Shown here: positions 48,463 to 58,841 of the stretch, in pieces
How positions within the stretch are numbered: the stretch's first letter is position 1
Layout: each line of letters begins with the position of its first letter
DNA from: a bacterium
GTDB taxonomy: Bacteria > SZUA-182 > SZUA-191 > JAJRXT01
Direction of reading: 5' to 3'
Length of the DNA stretch: 64,000 nucleotides
Assembly (NCBI GenBank): GCA_024276125.1
Contig: JAJRXT010000129.1
Location: 1 to 64,000, forward strand
Position numbers and translations under genes: made by a program
Notes under the pieces: generated by a model
Database searches by the model: none
Seen by the model: the letters and a program-made list of their open reading frames with translations, nothing else
Told to the model about the DNA's origin: nothing

Positions 48463-50037
48463 ATGGTATTCGGTATTAGGGGCTTGGAGGATTTGGGGAA
48501 AATCCGTATAAGTTTTTTAGGCGCGCCCAGATATATTGTCTCCGGTTTGGCGGGTGATTTAAGGCTGGTGACTAAAATACCTCGTTCGTCTAGGTGGATG
48601 TCTATGCTGGGCGATGATAATAGCGCCGAGCGGCTTGTGCCTGATATTTTGGTTTATAATGAAGAGGGCTTTTACCGGCAGGTTGATAACTGGTCAAAGG
48701 GACAGCTTATTTCTATTAATGACCGCGATTTTGTATATACTGAAATTAAAAAAAACAAGGCTAAATACTTTGTGCTGAACGTAAAATTACCGTCGGATAT
48801 TACGCCCGGGATATATGAGCTTTTAGTAAGGCTGGAGAGCGTCACTTTCAGCATGATAAAAAAAGAGATTACCATAAAACTTGAGGTTTTGCCTTTTGCT
48901 CTTGATCCTGCGGATAAATATATACTGGCGATGTCTAATGATTTTGGTACTCCGAGAAGTAAATATTTTGAGGCGGCGCTTATCGATCAGAGCGAACATG
49001 GTATGAATGCTACGCGCATGAGGCGTTTGGTGAATAAAGATGATCCTGAAAAATACTATCAAATACTTAAAAAAAATGGATTTCATACTGTTATGCACGA
49101 TGATGCTCCCGTTAATAAAGACGCAGCCGTACATAAGCGTTATGGCATTAAGCAAATTTTTTACGGAATAGACGAGCCGCAGCCCAAACGACGATTTAAT
49201 AATTCATGGAACAGGATGCTGAAACATCTGGAATTATCGCGGCGGATTCATCAAATGGGCGGTTTGGTGGGTACCTCCCTGCCTTATTTATTCGGGGTGC
49301 AATTGCGTGTTCCGGGCAGTTCGGTTTATGTAAAATTACCCTCTCATAAGCTAAAACAAAAAAATCTGTTTGAACCGCTTGACTGGGCGAATTATCCTTT
49401 AGCTGTACAAAAATTGGGGATAAAAAGAAGACGTCCGCTAAATCAGGATTTATGGCAGTATATTAAAGGACTCCAGCAGGAATATGAAACCGGTCAAATA
49501 GAACCAAACGGCAAACCCTCATCCAAACATTCATGGAGCGAGACATATTATCTGCCCTTGGGCTTTTTAAGATATCCATTTTATGCCCGCCTGTTATATG
49601 GTTTTTATTTGTTTAATTCTCACTTAGACGGCGTTTGTGCCTGGACGTATTATCGCCCCAAAGGCAATCCATTTGATGATTCCGACGGGATTGACGCCAC
49701 CTTGGCATATCCCACACTTGAAGGGGCTATTGCTTCTACATATTGTTGGGAGGCTGTAAGTAAAGGCGTAAATGATTTGCGCTATGCCCTAACAGCACAA
49801 AAATTAATAAAAGAATTGAAAAAAATTAAAAGCGCAAGTAAAAGTGAACTGGCTTATAAATTGGAAAAAGAATTTCTGCGTATTCTGGCTCCTTTTAAGT
49901 CTTTGGAAATACGCGATGATACAGATACAAAACGAATTGATAAGGTTTTTTCTAATAAGGATTTGCAGCGGGCAAGGGAGAAGTTAATTGGTATTATCTT
50001 AAAAGCTTCTCAGAGTTTAGGGACGGCCCTTAAGTAA
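48463..50037 (+). CDS. DUF4091-like/glycoside-hydrolase-like protein, main part
   Basis: 'MVFGIRGLEDLGKIRISFLGAP', 'DITPGIYELLVRL', 'YFYGIDEPQP'-like 'IFYGIDEPQP', 'LDGVCAWTYYRPKGNPFDDSDG', 'YPTLEGAIASTYCWEAVSKGVNDLRYALTAQKLI'. Confidence 0.75.
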   Translation: MVFGIRGLEDLGKIRISFLGAPRYIVSGLAGDLRLVTKIPRSSRWMSMLGDDNSAERLVPDILVYNEEGFYRQVDNWSKGQLISINDRDFVYTEIKKNKAKYFVLNVKLPSDITPGIYELLVRLESVTFSMIKKEITIKLEVLPFALDPADKYILAMSNDFGTPRSKYFEAALIDQSEHGMNATRMRRLVNKDDPEKYYQILKKNGFHTVMHDDAPVNKDAAVHKRYGIKQIFYGIDEPQPKRRFNNSWNRMLKHLELSRRIHQMGGLVGTSLPYLFGVQLRVPGSSVYVKLPSHKLKQKNLFEPLDWANYPLAVQKLGIKRRRPLNQDLWQYIKGLQQEYETGQIEPNGKPSSKHSWSETYYLPLGFLRYPFYARLLYGFYLFNSHLDGVCAWTYYRPKGNPFDDSDGIDATLAYPTLEGAIASTYCWEAVSKGVNDLRYALTAQKLIKELKKIKSASKSELAYKLEKEFLRILAPFKSLEIRDDTDTKRIDKVFSNKDLQRAREKLIGIILKASQSLGTALK

Positions 50038-50579
50038 AAAGTGTTTGATAAGGGGTAGCCGTCATTCAGAATGACAAGTTAACAGGCAGTATCTACAAGC
50101 GGTTATATTATGCACCTTTATTCGGCTTCAAGGAGGTGGTTTTTATAGATTAGGCTTATCAAGTTTGAAAAGAAGTTTGTAGCAGTTAGATTCAAGAGAA
50201 GTTTTTTTAGGTCTTTGTCCAGATATAGAAAATTATATAATCTATTGTGGGCAATCCTCTGCTGGCTAAAGGCCGACAGGGGGGTGGATAGATGTGGTAG
50301 CGGCTAGTAATAATTATTTCGCCGCGGGTAGTTTGTCCCTTCTTTTTTTGGTGTTTGAACGAAAAGTTGAAAACAGCTAATGGTAAACCTACTTGTTGTA
50401 AGCTGGATAGTTTTACAGGGTTCTCTTTTTTGTTAATAAAGAAAAGACGATATTGTTTTTTAGCGTATGTTGATGTGAAGCGGGATTTGGAATTTAGATG
50501 GGGCTAAAAAAAACGAGCAACTTTGAGATGGTCGGCAGTAGTAATTTAGTTGTCTACTAACTTTTAGGAGGAAAATTGT

Positions 50580-52610
50580 ATGAAAAGAACAGCGCTTCTG
50601 GGTTTATGTTTGTTGAGCCTATTGGCCTTTCTACCTGCCGCAGCCAGCGCAGCTTCTCCATCTGTTTCCTGGGTTCGTACCCATGATAGCGGTATAGATG
50701 ACTGGGCGGCCAGCGGCGGCGTAGTTGTGGATAAGGCGGGCGATATTGTGGTGGTTGGTCATGAGGGGATGATTGCTGATCTGCGTATTATAAAATACGA
50801 TACAGACGGTAATGAGAAATGGAATAGGCTATTTGACGGCGGCGGGGATGATTGGGCGACCGCTTCAGGGACTGTGTTAATCGATTCTGCGAATAATGTA
50901 GTAATTTCAGGTACCACTTGCGGCCCTGCTCCTGATTGGTTGAATTCTTATTTTGTGGTTAAATACGATGCAGATGGTAATTTATTGTGGAGTAATGTTC
51001 AATATTTAGGTAATTATGCCTGGGCCTGGGCTGCCAGCCTTGATGCCAATGATGATGTAGTGTTGTTAGGTTCAGCGTATAATGGGGCTGATTATGATTT
51101 TATGACCATGAAGTTTAGTTCAGCGGGCGCCTTTTTGTGGTCACAAACTTTTGACAGCGCTGCTGATGATTGGTGCGGCTGGGGCGTTGATATTGATTCG
51201 GCTAATAATATTTTGGTTACCGGTTCATTTTTTAATGGCGCCAATACTGATATATGTACTATAAAATATGACCCAAGCGGCGCTCTTGTTTGGGCGCAGG
51301 CATATGACAGCGGTAGTAAGGACGGCGGCTTTACGGTTACGGTTGATTCAATGGATAATGTTATTGTAGCCGGTTATTTTGATAATTCAGTGACTTCTGA
51401 CGTAAGACTTTTAAAATACAATTCCGCTGGAGCCTTGCTCTGGGAGCTTTCATATGATGATGGGGTCAATGAATATTTATATGAGGTGAAAACCGATTCG
51501 GCTGACCGGATAGTGCTTGCCTGCAGTTCTGATAATGGACTGAACAAGGATTATAGCGTGATAAAGTATACCGCTGGCGGCAGTATTTTGTGGAGCAAGA
51601 TTTATGATGGCGGTACAAACGAAAGATTCTGGAATCTGGCTATAGATGCTAGAAATTACATAGTAATTACCGGTGAGTCAATAAATACTGTTACCGGCAA
51701 TGCAGATATTTGTACTGTAATGTATGATCCCGGCGGCGGAGAGTGCTGGGTTGCTACCGTTGATAAAGGCGTTGATGATTATGGTACTGGAGTAGCCATT
51801 GATCAATATGCTAATGTTATTGTTTTAGGCTCTACGTTTAATGGCACGGATTACGATTTTTATATTTCAAAATACGATAGAATCTATGTGGAAGCGGAAC
51901 AAGTGTTCACTAAGGATGTAACAGGCGCTTGGAATGCTGTAGTTGCACCCGATGATACGGTAAAGGTTAATCTGGCAATAACCATACATGGTAATCCGGC
52001 TGAAGAGTATAGTTTTCAGCTTCGCACCTTTTTTGTGGATGCGCTTGGAACACAAAGCCTGATGCGTTCAAAAACATATGGAGGCTATGCTCCAGGAACA
52101 TATTATGTGGCCTTTGATTGCACAATACCGGCGGCAATCGCTACCGGTAAGGGAGAGATTCTAAATGTAGTTGCCTTGGGTCATGCTGATTGTGTGTTTG
52201 ACAGAAAAAAAACATCCTGTTACGTGCATTATCCCAGCGGTAGTATGTTGACGGCTGGCAGTATAGATCAGGTATACACGGAAGATGCGACGCCGCATTG
52301 GAGCGCTATTTTTGCGCCTGGCGATAATCTTAGCGTTAATCTGGCGGTTAATATAGAGGGTGACCCTTCAAAGTTATATGACTTTAATATCCGTACATTT
52401 CTTACTGATGCAGACGGGGTTGAAAGTTTGCTGGCAAATCGTACTTATGGGGGCGCTACACCAGGGACATTTTATCTTTCCAGGGATGCTGTAATGCCTG
52501 CTGCGGCAGCCAGCGGTCGGGCTACTTTAAGTCATGTACTTTTTGTTGCTGAGCAAGGCGGTCCGATTGCCGTTCGTGATCGGCTGGTTAATTATGTAAA
52601 TGTAGAGTAA
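50580..52610 (+). CDS. Secreted SBBP-type beta-propeller protein with two C-terminal copies of domain X
   Basis: Signal peptide; repeated 'YDSGADDW..GVDIDSANNILVTGSFFNGANTDICTIKYDPSGALVWAQAYDSG'; domain X near 51882-52233 and 52246-52607. Confidence 0.88.
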   Translation: MKRTALLGLCLLSLLAFLPAAASAASPSVSWVRTHDSGIDDWAASGGVVVDKAGDIVVVGHEGMIADLRIIKYDTDGNEKWNRLFDGGGDDWATASGTVLIDSANNVVISGTTCGPAPDWLNSYFVVKYDADGNLLWSNVQYLGNYAWAWAASLDANDDVVLLGSAYNGADYDFMTMKFSSAGAFLWSQTFDSAADDWCGWGVDIDSANNILVTGSFFNGANTDICTIKYDPSGALVWAQAYDSGSKDGGFTVTVDSMDNVIVAGYFDNSVTSDVRLLKYNSAGALLWELSYDDGVNEYLYEVKTDSADRIVLACSSDNGLNKDYSVIKYTAGGSILWSKIYDGGTNERFWNLAIDARNYIVITGESINTVTGNADICTVMYDPGGGECWVATVDKGVDDYGTGVAIDQYANVIVLGSTFNGTDYDFYISKYDRIYVEAEQVFTKDVTGAWNAVVAPDDTVKVNLAITIHGNPAEEYSFQLRTFFVDALGTQSLMRSKTYGGYAPGTYYVAFDCTIPAAIATGKGEILNVVALGHADCVFDRKKTSCYVHYPSGSMLTAGSIDQVYTEDATPHWSAIFAPGDNLSVNLAVNIEGDPSKLYDFNIRTFLTDADGVESLLANRTYGGATPGTFYLSRDAVMPAAAASGRATLSHVLFVAEQGGPIAVRDRLVNYVNVE

Positions 52611-52914
52611 ATATTTTGTTTGATACGGAAGTTAGTTTGATTTCTGTAGGGGCGGGTTTCAAACCCGCCCTTTGTATCTTGAAATTTGTGTTTTATTTTT
52701 CGGGGTGAGACATCCCTAAAAATATGACTTTTTATAACTGTCATTCTGAGGGAGGCGCAAGCCGACCGAAGAATCTGCTTGCATATGGGAGTAGATTCTT
52801 CACTCCGTTGCGTTCAGAATGACAGTTCTCTTAAGTCAACGGCATTGGCGGCTAAAGGCGGGTAATCCGCACCCTAGCTACGCTAAATTTTATTATTTTA
52901 TCAGGTAATCGTAT

Positions 52915-54645
52915 ATGAAAAAATTGTTGTCCGGCAATGAAGCTATTGCCCGCGGGAGTTATGAGGCCGGAGTTAGGTTTGCGACTGCTTATCACGGTAC
53001 TCCCAGCACTGAAATATTGGAAGAATTGGCAAAATATGATCAAGTTTGCGCTGAATGGTCGATTAATGAAAAGGTAGCCTTGGAAAAAGGAATAGGCGCC
53101 GGTTTGGGCGGAGCAAGGAGTTTGGTTGCCATGAAGCACGTAGGGTTGAATGTAGCAAGCGATCCATTTATGATTTTAGCTTATACCGGCGTGTGCGCGG
53201 GTATTGTCATTGTAAGCGCTGATGACCCTTATATGCACAGCTCTCAAAGCGAGCAGGATAACCGGAATTATGCCAAGTTTGCTAAAGCGCCTATGTTAGA
53301 GCCGGCGGACAGCCAGGAGGCTAAAGATTTTACCAAACTGGCTTTTGATTTAAGCGAAAAATTCGATACTCCGGTTATGCTTAGGACTACTACCAGGATT
53401 TCTCATTCAAAATCCGTGGTAGAGCTTGGCGAAAGACATGAAGTAATCCACCCGCCGTTTGATAAGGATGTGGCTAAATATGTGATGATTCCGGTTTTTG
53501 CCCGTAAAAGGCGCCTTATTATGGAAAATCGTATGCAGCAGATAGCCGGTTTAGTTGAAACGATTGGGTGTAACAGGGTAGAATATAATAATCGGCGCTT
53601 GGGTATAATATGCAGTGGAATTGTCTATCTGTATGTAAAAGAGGTAGTACCGCAGGCCTCTATACTTAAGTTGGGTGTAACTTATCCATTGCCGCAAAAT
53701 AAGATCAAAGAATTTTGTGCATCGGTGGATAAAGTCTATGTTATAGAAGAGCTTGATCCATTTTTGGAAGAGCAGATAAGGGCTATGGGATGCTCAGTTA
53801 TCGGAAAAGAAGCGATACCCTCAGTGGGCGAGCTTAATCCTGATATAATAGCGGATGCTTTGGGGATAAGGCGTAAGGCTGCCGATGTTTCGGATAAATC
53901 ACACTTACCGGCCAGACCGCCTAGTTTTTGTCCCGGCTGTGCTTATCGCGGGGTGTTTTATTTCTTAAAGAAATTAAAAGTTAGGGTAATGGGCGATATT
54001 GGCTGCTATACTTTGGGAGCGCTGCCTCCTTTAGAGGCGATTGACGCTGTTTTTTGTATGGGGGCGAGCATTGGCTGCGCTTTGGGTTTTGAAAAGGCGG
54101 TGAGTGATCCCGATGTAAAAGCGGTGGCTGTAATTGGCGATTCCACTTTTTTTCATTCTGGTATTACAGCTCTTATTGATGTAATTTACAATAAGGGAGT
54201 TGGTACGGTTATTGTTTTGGATAATCATACTACTGCTATGACCGGTTTTCAGGATCATCCGGGCACGGGCAAGACTCTTAAAAGAGAGGGTTCTCAGGCG
54301 GTTGATTTAGTCAAATTGGGTGAGGCGGTCGGTTTTAAAAGGGTGATAACATTTGACCCATATGATATGGATACTGTTTATAAGGTATTAAAAGAGGAAA
54401 TTAAAAGGGAAGAACCCTCGCTTATTATTTCAAAACGAAGCTGTTTATTGCTGGATAAAAAAAGGAAATATCAAAAGCGTAAAATAGATGCGGCAAAGTG
54501 TAATGGCTGCGGGGTTTGTCTTGGGCTGGGGTGTCCGGCTTTGGGTGAAACAGATAATAAAAAAGTAAAAATAGAACCTGTAATGTGTAATGGCTGTCCT
54601 GTTTGTGAATATGTATGCCGGCAGGGGGCTATTGAGAGTGCTTAA
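52915..54645 (+). CDS. iorA: Indolepyruvate ferredoxin oxidoreductase, alpha subunit
   Basis: 'LLSGNEAIARGSYEAGVRFATAYHGTPSTEILEEL', 'MGASIGCALGFEKA', TPP site 'VIGDSTFFHSGITALIDVIYN', C-terminal 4Fe-4S 'CNGCGVCLGLGCP', 'CNGCPVCEYVC'. Confidence 0.95.
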   Translation: MKKLLSGNEAIARGSYEAGVRFATAYHGTPSTEILEELAKYDQVCAEWSINEKVALEKGIGAGLGGARSLVAMKHVGLNVASDPFMILAYTGVCAGIVIVSADDPYMHSSQSEQDNRNYAKFAKAPMLEPADSQEAKDFTKLAFDLSEKFDTPVMLRTTTRISHSKSVVELGERHEVIHPPFDKDVAKYVMIPVFARKRRLIMENRMQQIAGLVETIGCNRVEYNNRRLGIICSGIVYLYVKEVVPQASILKLGVTYPLPQNKIKEFCASVDKVYVIEELDPFLEEQIRAMGCSVIGKEAIPSVGELNPDIIADALGIRRKAADVSDKSHLPARPPSFCPGCAYRGVFYFLKKLKVRVMGDIGCYTLGALPPLEAIDAVFCMGASIGCALGFEKAVSDPDVKAVAVIGDSTFFHSGITALIDVIYNKGVGTVIVLDNHTTAMTGFQDHPGTGKTLKREGSQAVDLVKLGEAVGFKRVITFDPYDMDTVYKVLKEEIKREEPSLIISKRSCLLLDKKRKYQKRKIDAAKCNGCGVCLGLGCPALGETDNKKVKIEPVMCNGCPVCEYVCRQGAIESA

Positions 54646-54661
54646 AAAAAAGAATTATAAA

Positions 54662-55234
54662 ATGGATACAAAAAGTGTTTCTATCGTTGGTATAGGCGGT
54701 CAGGGTATTATTATGGCCAGCGAAATAGTTGCTTGCGCTTTGATGCTCGCTGGTTTTGACGTTAAAAAAAATGAAATAAAGGGTATGTCGCAGATGGGCG
54801 GCAGCGTTAGCTCTTGTCTTAGATTTGGTCAAAAGGTGTATTCTCCGCTGCCTCAAAACGGGCAGACTGATATTTTATTGTCTTTTGAACTAATTGAAGC
54901 CTGCCGCAGCATAGACTGCTTAAGAGCGGATGCTCCGGCGATTATAAATAATTTTAAGCTTAATCCTATGGGCAGCTCCAATTGTGAATTGGATTTAATT
55001 GGGCAGTTAAGGCAGAGCGGGCGGAATATAATTTTGGTGGATGGTATAAAGCTGGCCTTAGAAGCGGGGAATATTAAGGCGGTAAATGTGGCCTTATTGG
55101 GAGTTTTGGCTAATTATTTATCATTAGAAAAAGATGTTTGGCTTCAGGCTGTTGCACAATTGGCGCCTAAAAAAACTTATAAGATAAATGAAAAAGCTTT
55201 TATGCTGGGTTATCAGAATGACAGTTGTGTCTAA
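54662..55234 (+). CDS. iorB: Indolepyruvate ferredoxin oxidoreductase, beta subunit
   Basis: 'SIVGIGGQGIIMASEIVACALMLAGFDVKKNEIKGMSQMGGSVSSCLRFG'. ATG at 54662 preferred over 54590. Confidence 0.92.
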   Translation: MDTKSVSIVGIGGQGIIMASEIVACALMLAGFDVKKNEIKGMSQMGGSVSSCLRFGQKVYSPLPQNGQTDILLSFELIEACRSIDCLRADAPAIINNFKLNPMGSSNCELDLIGQLRQSGRNIILVDGIKLALEAGNIKAVNVALLGVLANYLSLEKDVWLQAVAQLAPKKTYKINEKAFMLGYQNDSCV

Positions 55235-55602
55235 GTAGATGCGGGTTTTTAAACCCGCCCCATGGGGCTGAGCTTTTTGGCCGGCGGCTACAATAGCCCG
55301 CACCGGCAGGCGCGCTAATTTGAAAAAACAAGTAATAACTAATTAGTTGAGTTGTATGATAACTTTAGTGGTAAAAATAAAAAGGTCAAAAAATAGTTAC
55401 TTTTTTCTTGCAAAATGCTTGTCCAGCCTATATTATATTAATATAAAGTAATATATTCTTTTCCAGAAAAAATCAGAGCCTAAAATTGAAGGAAGTTTCT
55501 TTCCTCTTTTGCTTTAATTGGAAAGAAGGGAATACTCTTGTCAGCCGCTCTTGTGGTGATAAGTGTTCCTTGATTAACTTGTTGTATCGGCTGTTTATTT
55601 TA

Positions 55603-55938
55603 ATAACGTGAGTTCGACATAAAATTTGTTGAATTCATTAAACTGTAGGGGCGGCGGCTTATCCCCGCCCATGATTTGGGAGGGGATAAACTCCAATGCC
55701 ATTAAGTTAAGGAAATTGTCGTTCTTAAACGAAACGAAGTGGAGTGAAGAATCTGTATGCGTATGCGAGTAGATTCTTCGGCCTCCGGCCTCAGAATGAC
55801 AGGCTAAGAAGAGCTTTTCATTATAGTATAAAGCTTAAGTTAACGGCATTGGGGATAAACTCCTCCCCTACAGTAAATTTATATCAATTGATTGATATAT
55901 AAAACCTTTTAGTGTTCTTATGTCGATCTCACGTTTTA
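55603..55938. repeat. Nested repeat: family H arms enclosing hairpins and a complete family G-A-G element
   Basis: aataacgtgagttcgacataaaatttg ... ccaatgccattaagttaagg[A core]cttaagttaacggcattgg ... ttcttatgtcgatctcacgtttt. Confidence 0.8.
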
Positions 55939-55971
55939 ATCAGCAGCCTTTAAGTTGTTTGTGTAGGGGAG

Positions 55972-56460
55972 GTGAGTTTGTTGTTTTCTAGTGGTAAGAA
56001 GTTATTTGTTTTTTTTGTGTGCGTAGGTTGTTTACTCGTATTTACTAAAGGCTCTTTTGCAGAAGATAAATCTGAAACTGATCAGAATAAAGGCGGTGAA
56101 GTTGTTTATCAGGCCTGCCTGCCGGGTTCTGTTTATAATGTTTCTTTAAGTCGCGGCGGTCGATTTATAATGCAGGATTGTTTTCATTTTGAAATGGACG
56201 GGACTTTTTTCAAACAGTCGCATACTTGTAGCGCTTCTACTTATTTGATGTGTAATGATATTGCAGGAATAAAATGTTATTTTACAGCGCAGTTGTTGTT
56301 TCCGGGTACTACCCTGATTGTTGACGGGACTGTTTCGGCTGATTGTCAGAGCATTGAAGGCACTGTCTTGGACGCTGCCAGAAACAGGGTTTTTGATTTT
56401 ACCGGCGTAAAAAGTGTGAACTGCACTTTGGGGCAAACCGGCATAGATACTTGTGACTAA
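55972..56460 (+). CDS. Secreted hypothetical protein
   Basis: Signal peptide 'LFVFFVCVGCLLVFTKGSFAE'; no family recognised. Confidence 0.65.
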   Translation: MSLLFSSGKKLFVFFVCVGCLLVFTKGSFAEDKSETDQNKGGEVVYQACLPGSVYNVSLSRGGRFIMQDCFHFEMDGTFFKQSHTCSASTYLMCNDIAGIKCYFTAQLLFPGTTLIVDGTVSADCQSIEGTVLDAARNRVFDFTGVKSVNCTLGQTGIDTCD

Positions 56461-56921
56461 GATTTGTTGAATATGTTTCGGTATGTCCCATGCCGACTTT
56501 TTATAACTGTCATTCTGAGGGAGGCGCAAGCCGACCGAAGAATCTGCTTGGATATGCTAGTAGATTCTTCGCTTCAGAATGACAAACTTAAAACCTATTA
56601 TAGAAACACACCTAGCGCTTAAGCAATTGTTTTGGGGTGAGACACCCAGAAACATAACCCGCAGCAGAAGGTGCGATATGTTAATTGTAGAGGAAATTCC
56701 ATTTTATTGTAGATGCCGACTTTTATATCGGCCTGTCAAAGGTACAACAAACTTTAAGACCGGCGTAAGCGATACTCGACCTAAAGTTCGGCATCTACAG
56801 AAATTCGCGCCAAAGGTGTGCTAATTTAATTAGGAGGTGATCCTCGGGCTAATTAGGATTTGTATTTATTGGGAAGTGGTTTTAATTTAAATGTAGTTTT
56901 TTTTTAACAGGAGGCATTATT

Positions 56922-58739
56922 TTGAAAAATAAATCTTTAAAATTTGCGGTGATGTCAATTGCTGCTGCGATGTTATTAAGCAGTTCTCTGGCATTTGCCG
57001 GCGGGGCGGCCTCAGACAGCGCCGGTCCCGGCGCCGGCGGGGCGCGTATAAACGATAATACAGCGGCTGGTACAGTTACTTATACCGGTCAGAACACGCC
57101 TATTCCGGCTACTGTAGGGATGACTTACAATACGGATACCGGTTCTTTGTGGCTTTTTGAACATTCTACTCAAAATGTTTGGGAGTATAATTTGGCTGGA
57201 TTGCCTACGGGAGGCGGTTTTACTTGGCCTTATGCAGAAGCTGATCCGGCTCATGGTTTAACCTTTAATCCGGTAACCGGTACATTTTTTGCCTCAAGCG
57301 CCAGTAGTGCAACGGTAACAGAATCGGATTATGCCGGAAACCCGCTTAGCCTTTTCCAAACCAGCAGATCAGATCAGACCGGTATTGCCGCTAATCATAA
57401 TACCGGCAATCTGTATGTTACCCAATACGCCGCTGGTACTATTGAAGAATATACCTCAGCCGGCGTCTTGGCGGGTACATTTGCCGCTATGACCACCCCT
57501 CTGGGGATGCACTATGATCCTTGTACAGATCATCTGTGTGCTGTACATAACAATGGAACAGATTTGATTGAAATGGACCTTACAGGCACTATTTTGGCTA
57601 CGTATAATCTGCCGGCTATAATTGGAGTGTCCGTAAGAATCCGCGGTTTGGCCTTTGATTATGACAATGGTTTCTTTTACGCAGCAAATGAGTTGGACGG
57701 CGTCTTATATCAGCTTAAGTATGATGTATCCTGCGGCGGCGGTATTCCTGCCGGTGTTGATATTGATCAGCTCTATACTTTTGATGGAACCGGCGCATGG
57801 AGTGCGGAGTTTGCTCCCGGCGATGTGATAACCGTAAATGAAGCTATTACTATTGTAGGCGATCCTGCTCAGGTTTATGATATGCAGGTGCGTTATTACT
57901 TTACTGATGCCGCTGGTAACAATTTCTTGTTAGGCAAACAATTATATCGTAATTATAGTCCCGGTACTGTGTATGTATCCTTAACCGGCGCTGTACCTGC
58001 AAATGCAGCTCCCGGCAGAGGCGCTGTAAGAAACGCCGCTCTGCTGGCACAAGGTCCTGTTTTGCTTGACAGAGGTACTTTGGCCGGATATGTGAACATT
58101 AGCGGAGCCGGCGGAGCCTATGGATTTGTTGAGGACTTTAATGACGGCGCAGCCGATAATTGGGTAGACGACGGCAGCGGACGTTGGAGTGTGACTAATG
58201 AGTATGTAATGAGTGGAAACAGCTCTCTTACTTGGGGAACTAGCTCTTACAATGACACTTACAGTGACTTTGTTTATGAAGTGAGCTTACAAAAGACCGC
58301 TGGTGACGGGACATCCATGGGGTTGTTGTTTAGGGAAAATGACTACTTCGGCGCCGCTGGGGATGGCTATGGTTTTTGGATTACTAGCACTGGAGACTGT
58401 AGCGTTTGGAAACACGTAGGCGGCGTTTCCAGCACCCTAGTGCCTTGGACTGCGTCAGCATTTATAAATCAGGGTCTGGGCGCTTGGAATACACTCGCAG
58501 TGGATGTCAATGGCAGTACCTTGACTTTTTACATTAATGGTAACCTGTTGACCTCTCTTGTGGACAGCTCTTTTGCTTCCGGTAAGGCTGGCGTGGCCGT
58601 CTATGATAGTTCACCGGATGTGGTGCATTATGATAATGCCTCATTGACCTGCGGCGGCGGTCCTGCTGCGGTTGCTCCGGTTGCGGTTACTCCTATTGAT
58701 CCGGTTGCTGCTGGTATTCAGGAACACATTTCCGAGTAG
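56922..58739 (+). CDS. Secreted protein: NHL/propeller-like N-terminus, domain X, LamG/ConA-like domain
   Basis: Signal peptide 'FAVMSIAAAMLLSSSLAFAGG'; domain X 57757-58100; 'FVEDFNDGAADNWVDDGSGRWSV...GVAVYDSSPDVVHYDNASLTC'. Confidence 0.85.
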   Translation: MKNKSLKFAVMSIAAAMLLSSSLAFAGGAASDSAGPGAGGARINDNTAAGTVTYTGQNTPIPATVGMTYNTDTGSLWLFEHSTQNVWEYNLAGLPTGGGFTWPYAEADPAHGLTFNPVTGTFFASSASSATVTESDYAGNPLSLFQTSRSDQTGIAANHNTGNLYVTQYAAGTIEEYTSAGVLAGTFAAMTTPLGMHYDPCTDHLCAVHNNGTDLIEMDLTGTILATYNLPAIIGVSVRIRGLAFDYDNGFFYAANELDGVLYQLKYDVSCGGGIPAGVDIDQLYTFDGTGAWSAEFAPGDVITVNEAITIVGDPAQVYDMQVRYYFTDAAGNNFLLGKQLYRNYSPGTVYVSLTGAVPANAAPGRGAVRNAALLAQGPVLLDRGTLAGYVNISGAGGAYGFVEDFNDGAADNWVDDGSGRWSVTNEYVMSGNSSLTWGTSSYNDTYSDFVYEVSLQKTAGDGTSMGLLFRENDYFGAAGDGYGFWITSTGDCSVWKHVGGVSSTLVPWTASAFINQGLGAWNTLAVDVNGSTLTFYINGNLLTSLVDSSFASGKAGVAVYDSSPDVVHYDNASLTCGGGPAAVAPVAVTPIDPVAAGIQEHISE

Positions 58740-58841
58740 TTTTGGTTGTTGTTAATTAGTTTGATATGGGGCGGGAGAGCCGGCGGTAAAGTTATTTCCG
58801 GCTCTCTTTTACCATATTTACTTGAGGAGACCAGGGCCGAA

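Noticed and set aside
29891-50037. Genome-wide alternative code (TAA/TGA reassigned)
   Set aside because: Both TAA and TGA are involved, many long genes in the window have no internal stops, and normal genes end at these codons; a standard code with nonsense mutations or assembly issues is more likely.
51120-51640. Tandem similarity in the 50580 gene as a DNA repeat array
   Set aside because: Explained by SBBP-type propeller repeats at protein level with diverged DNA.
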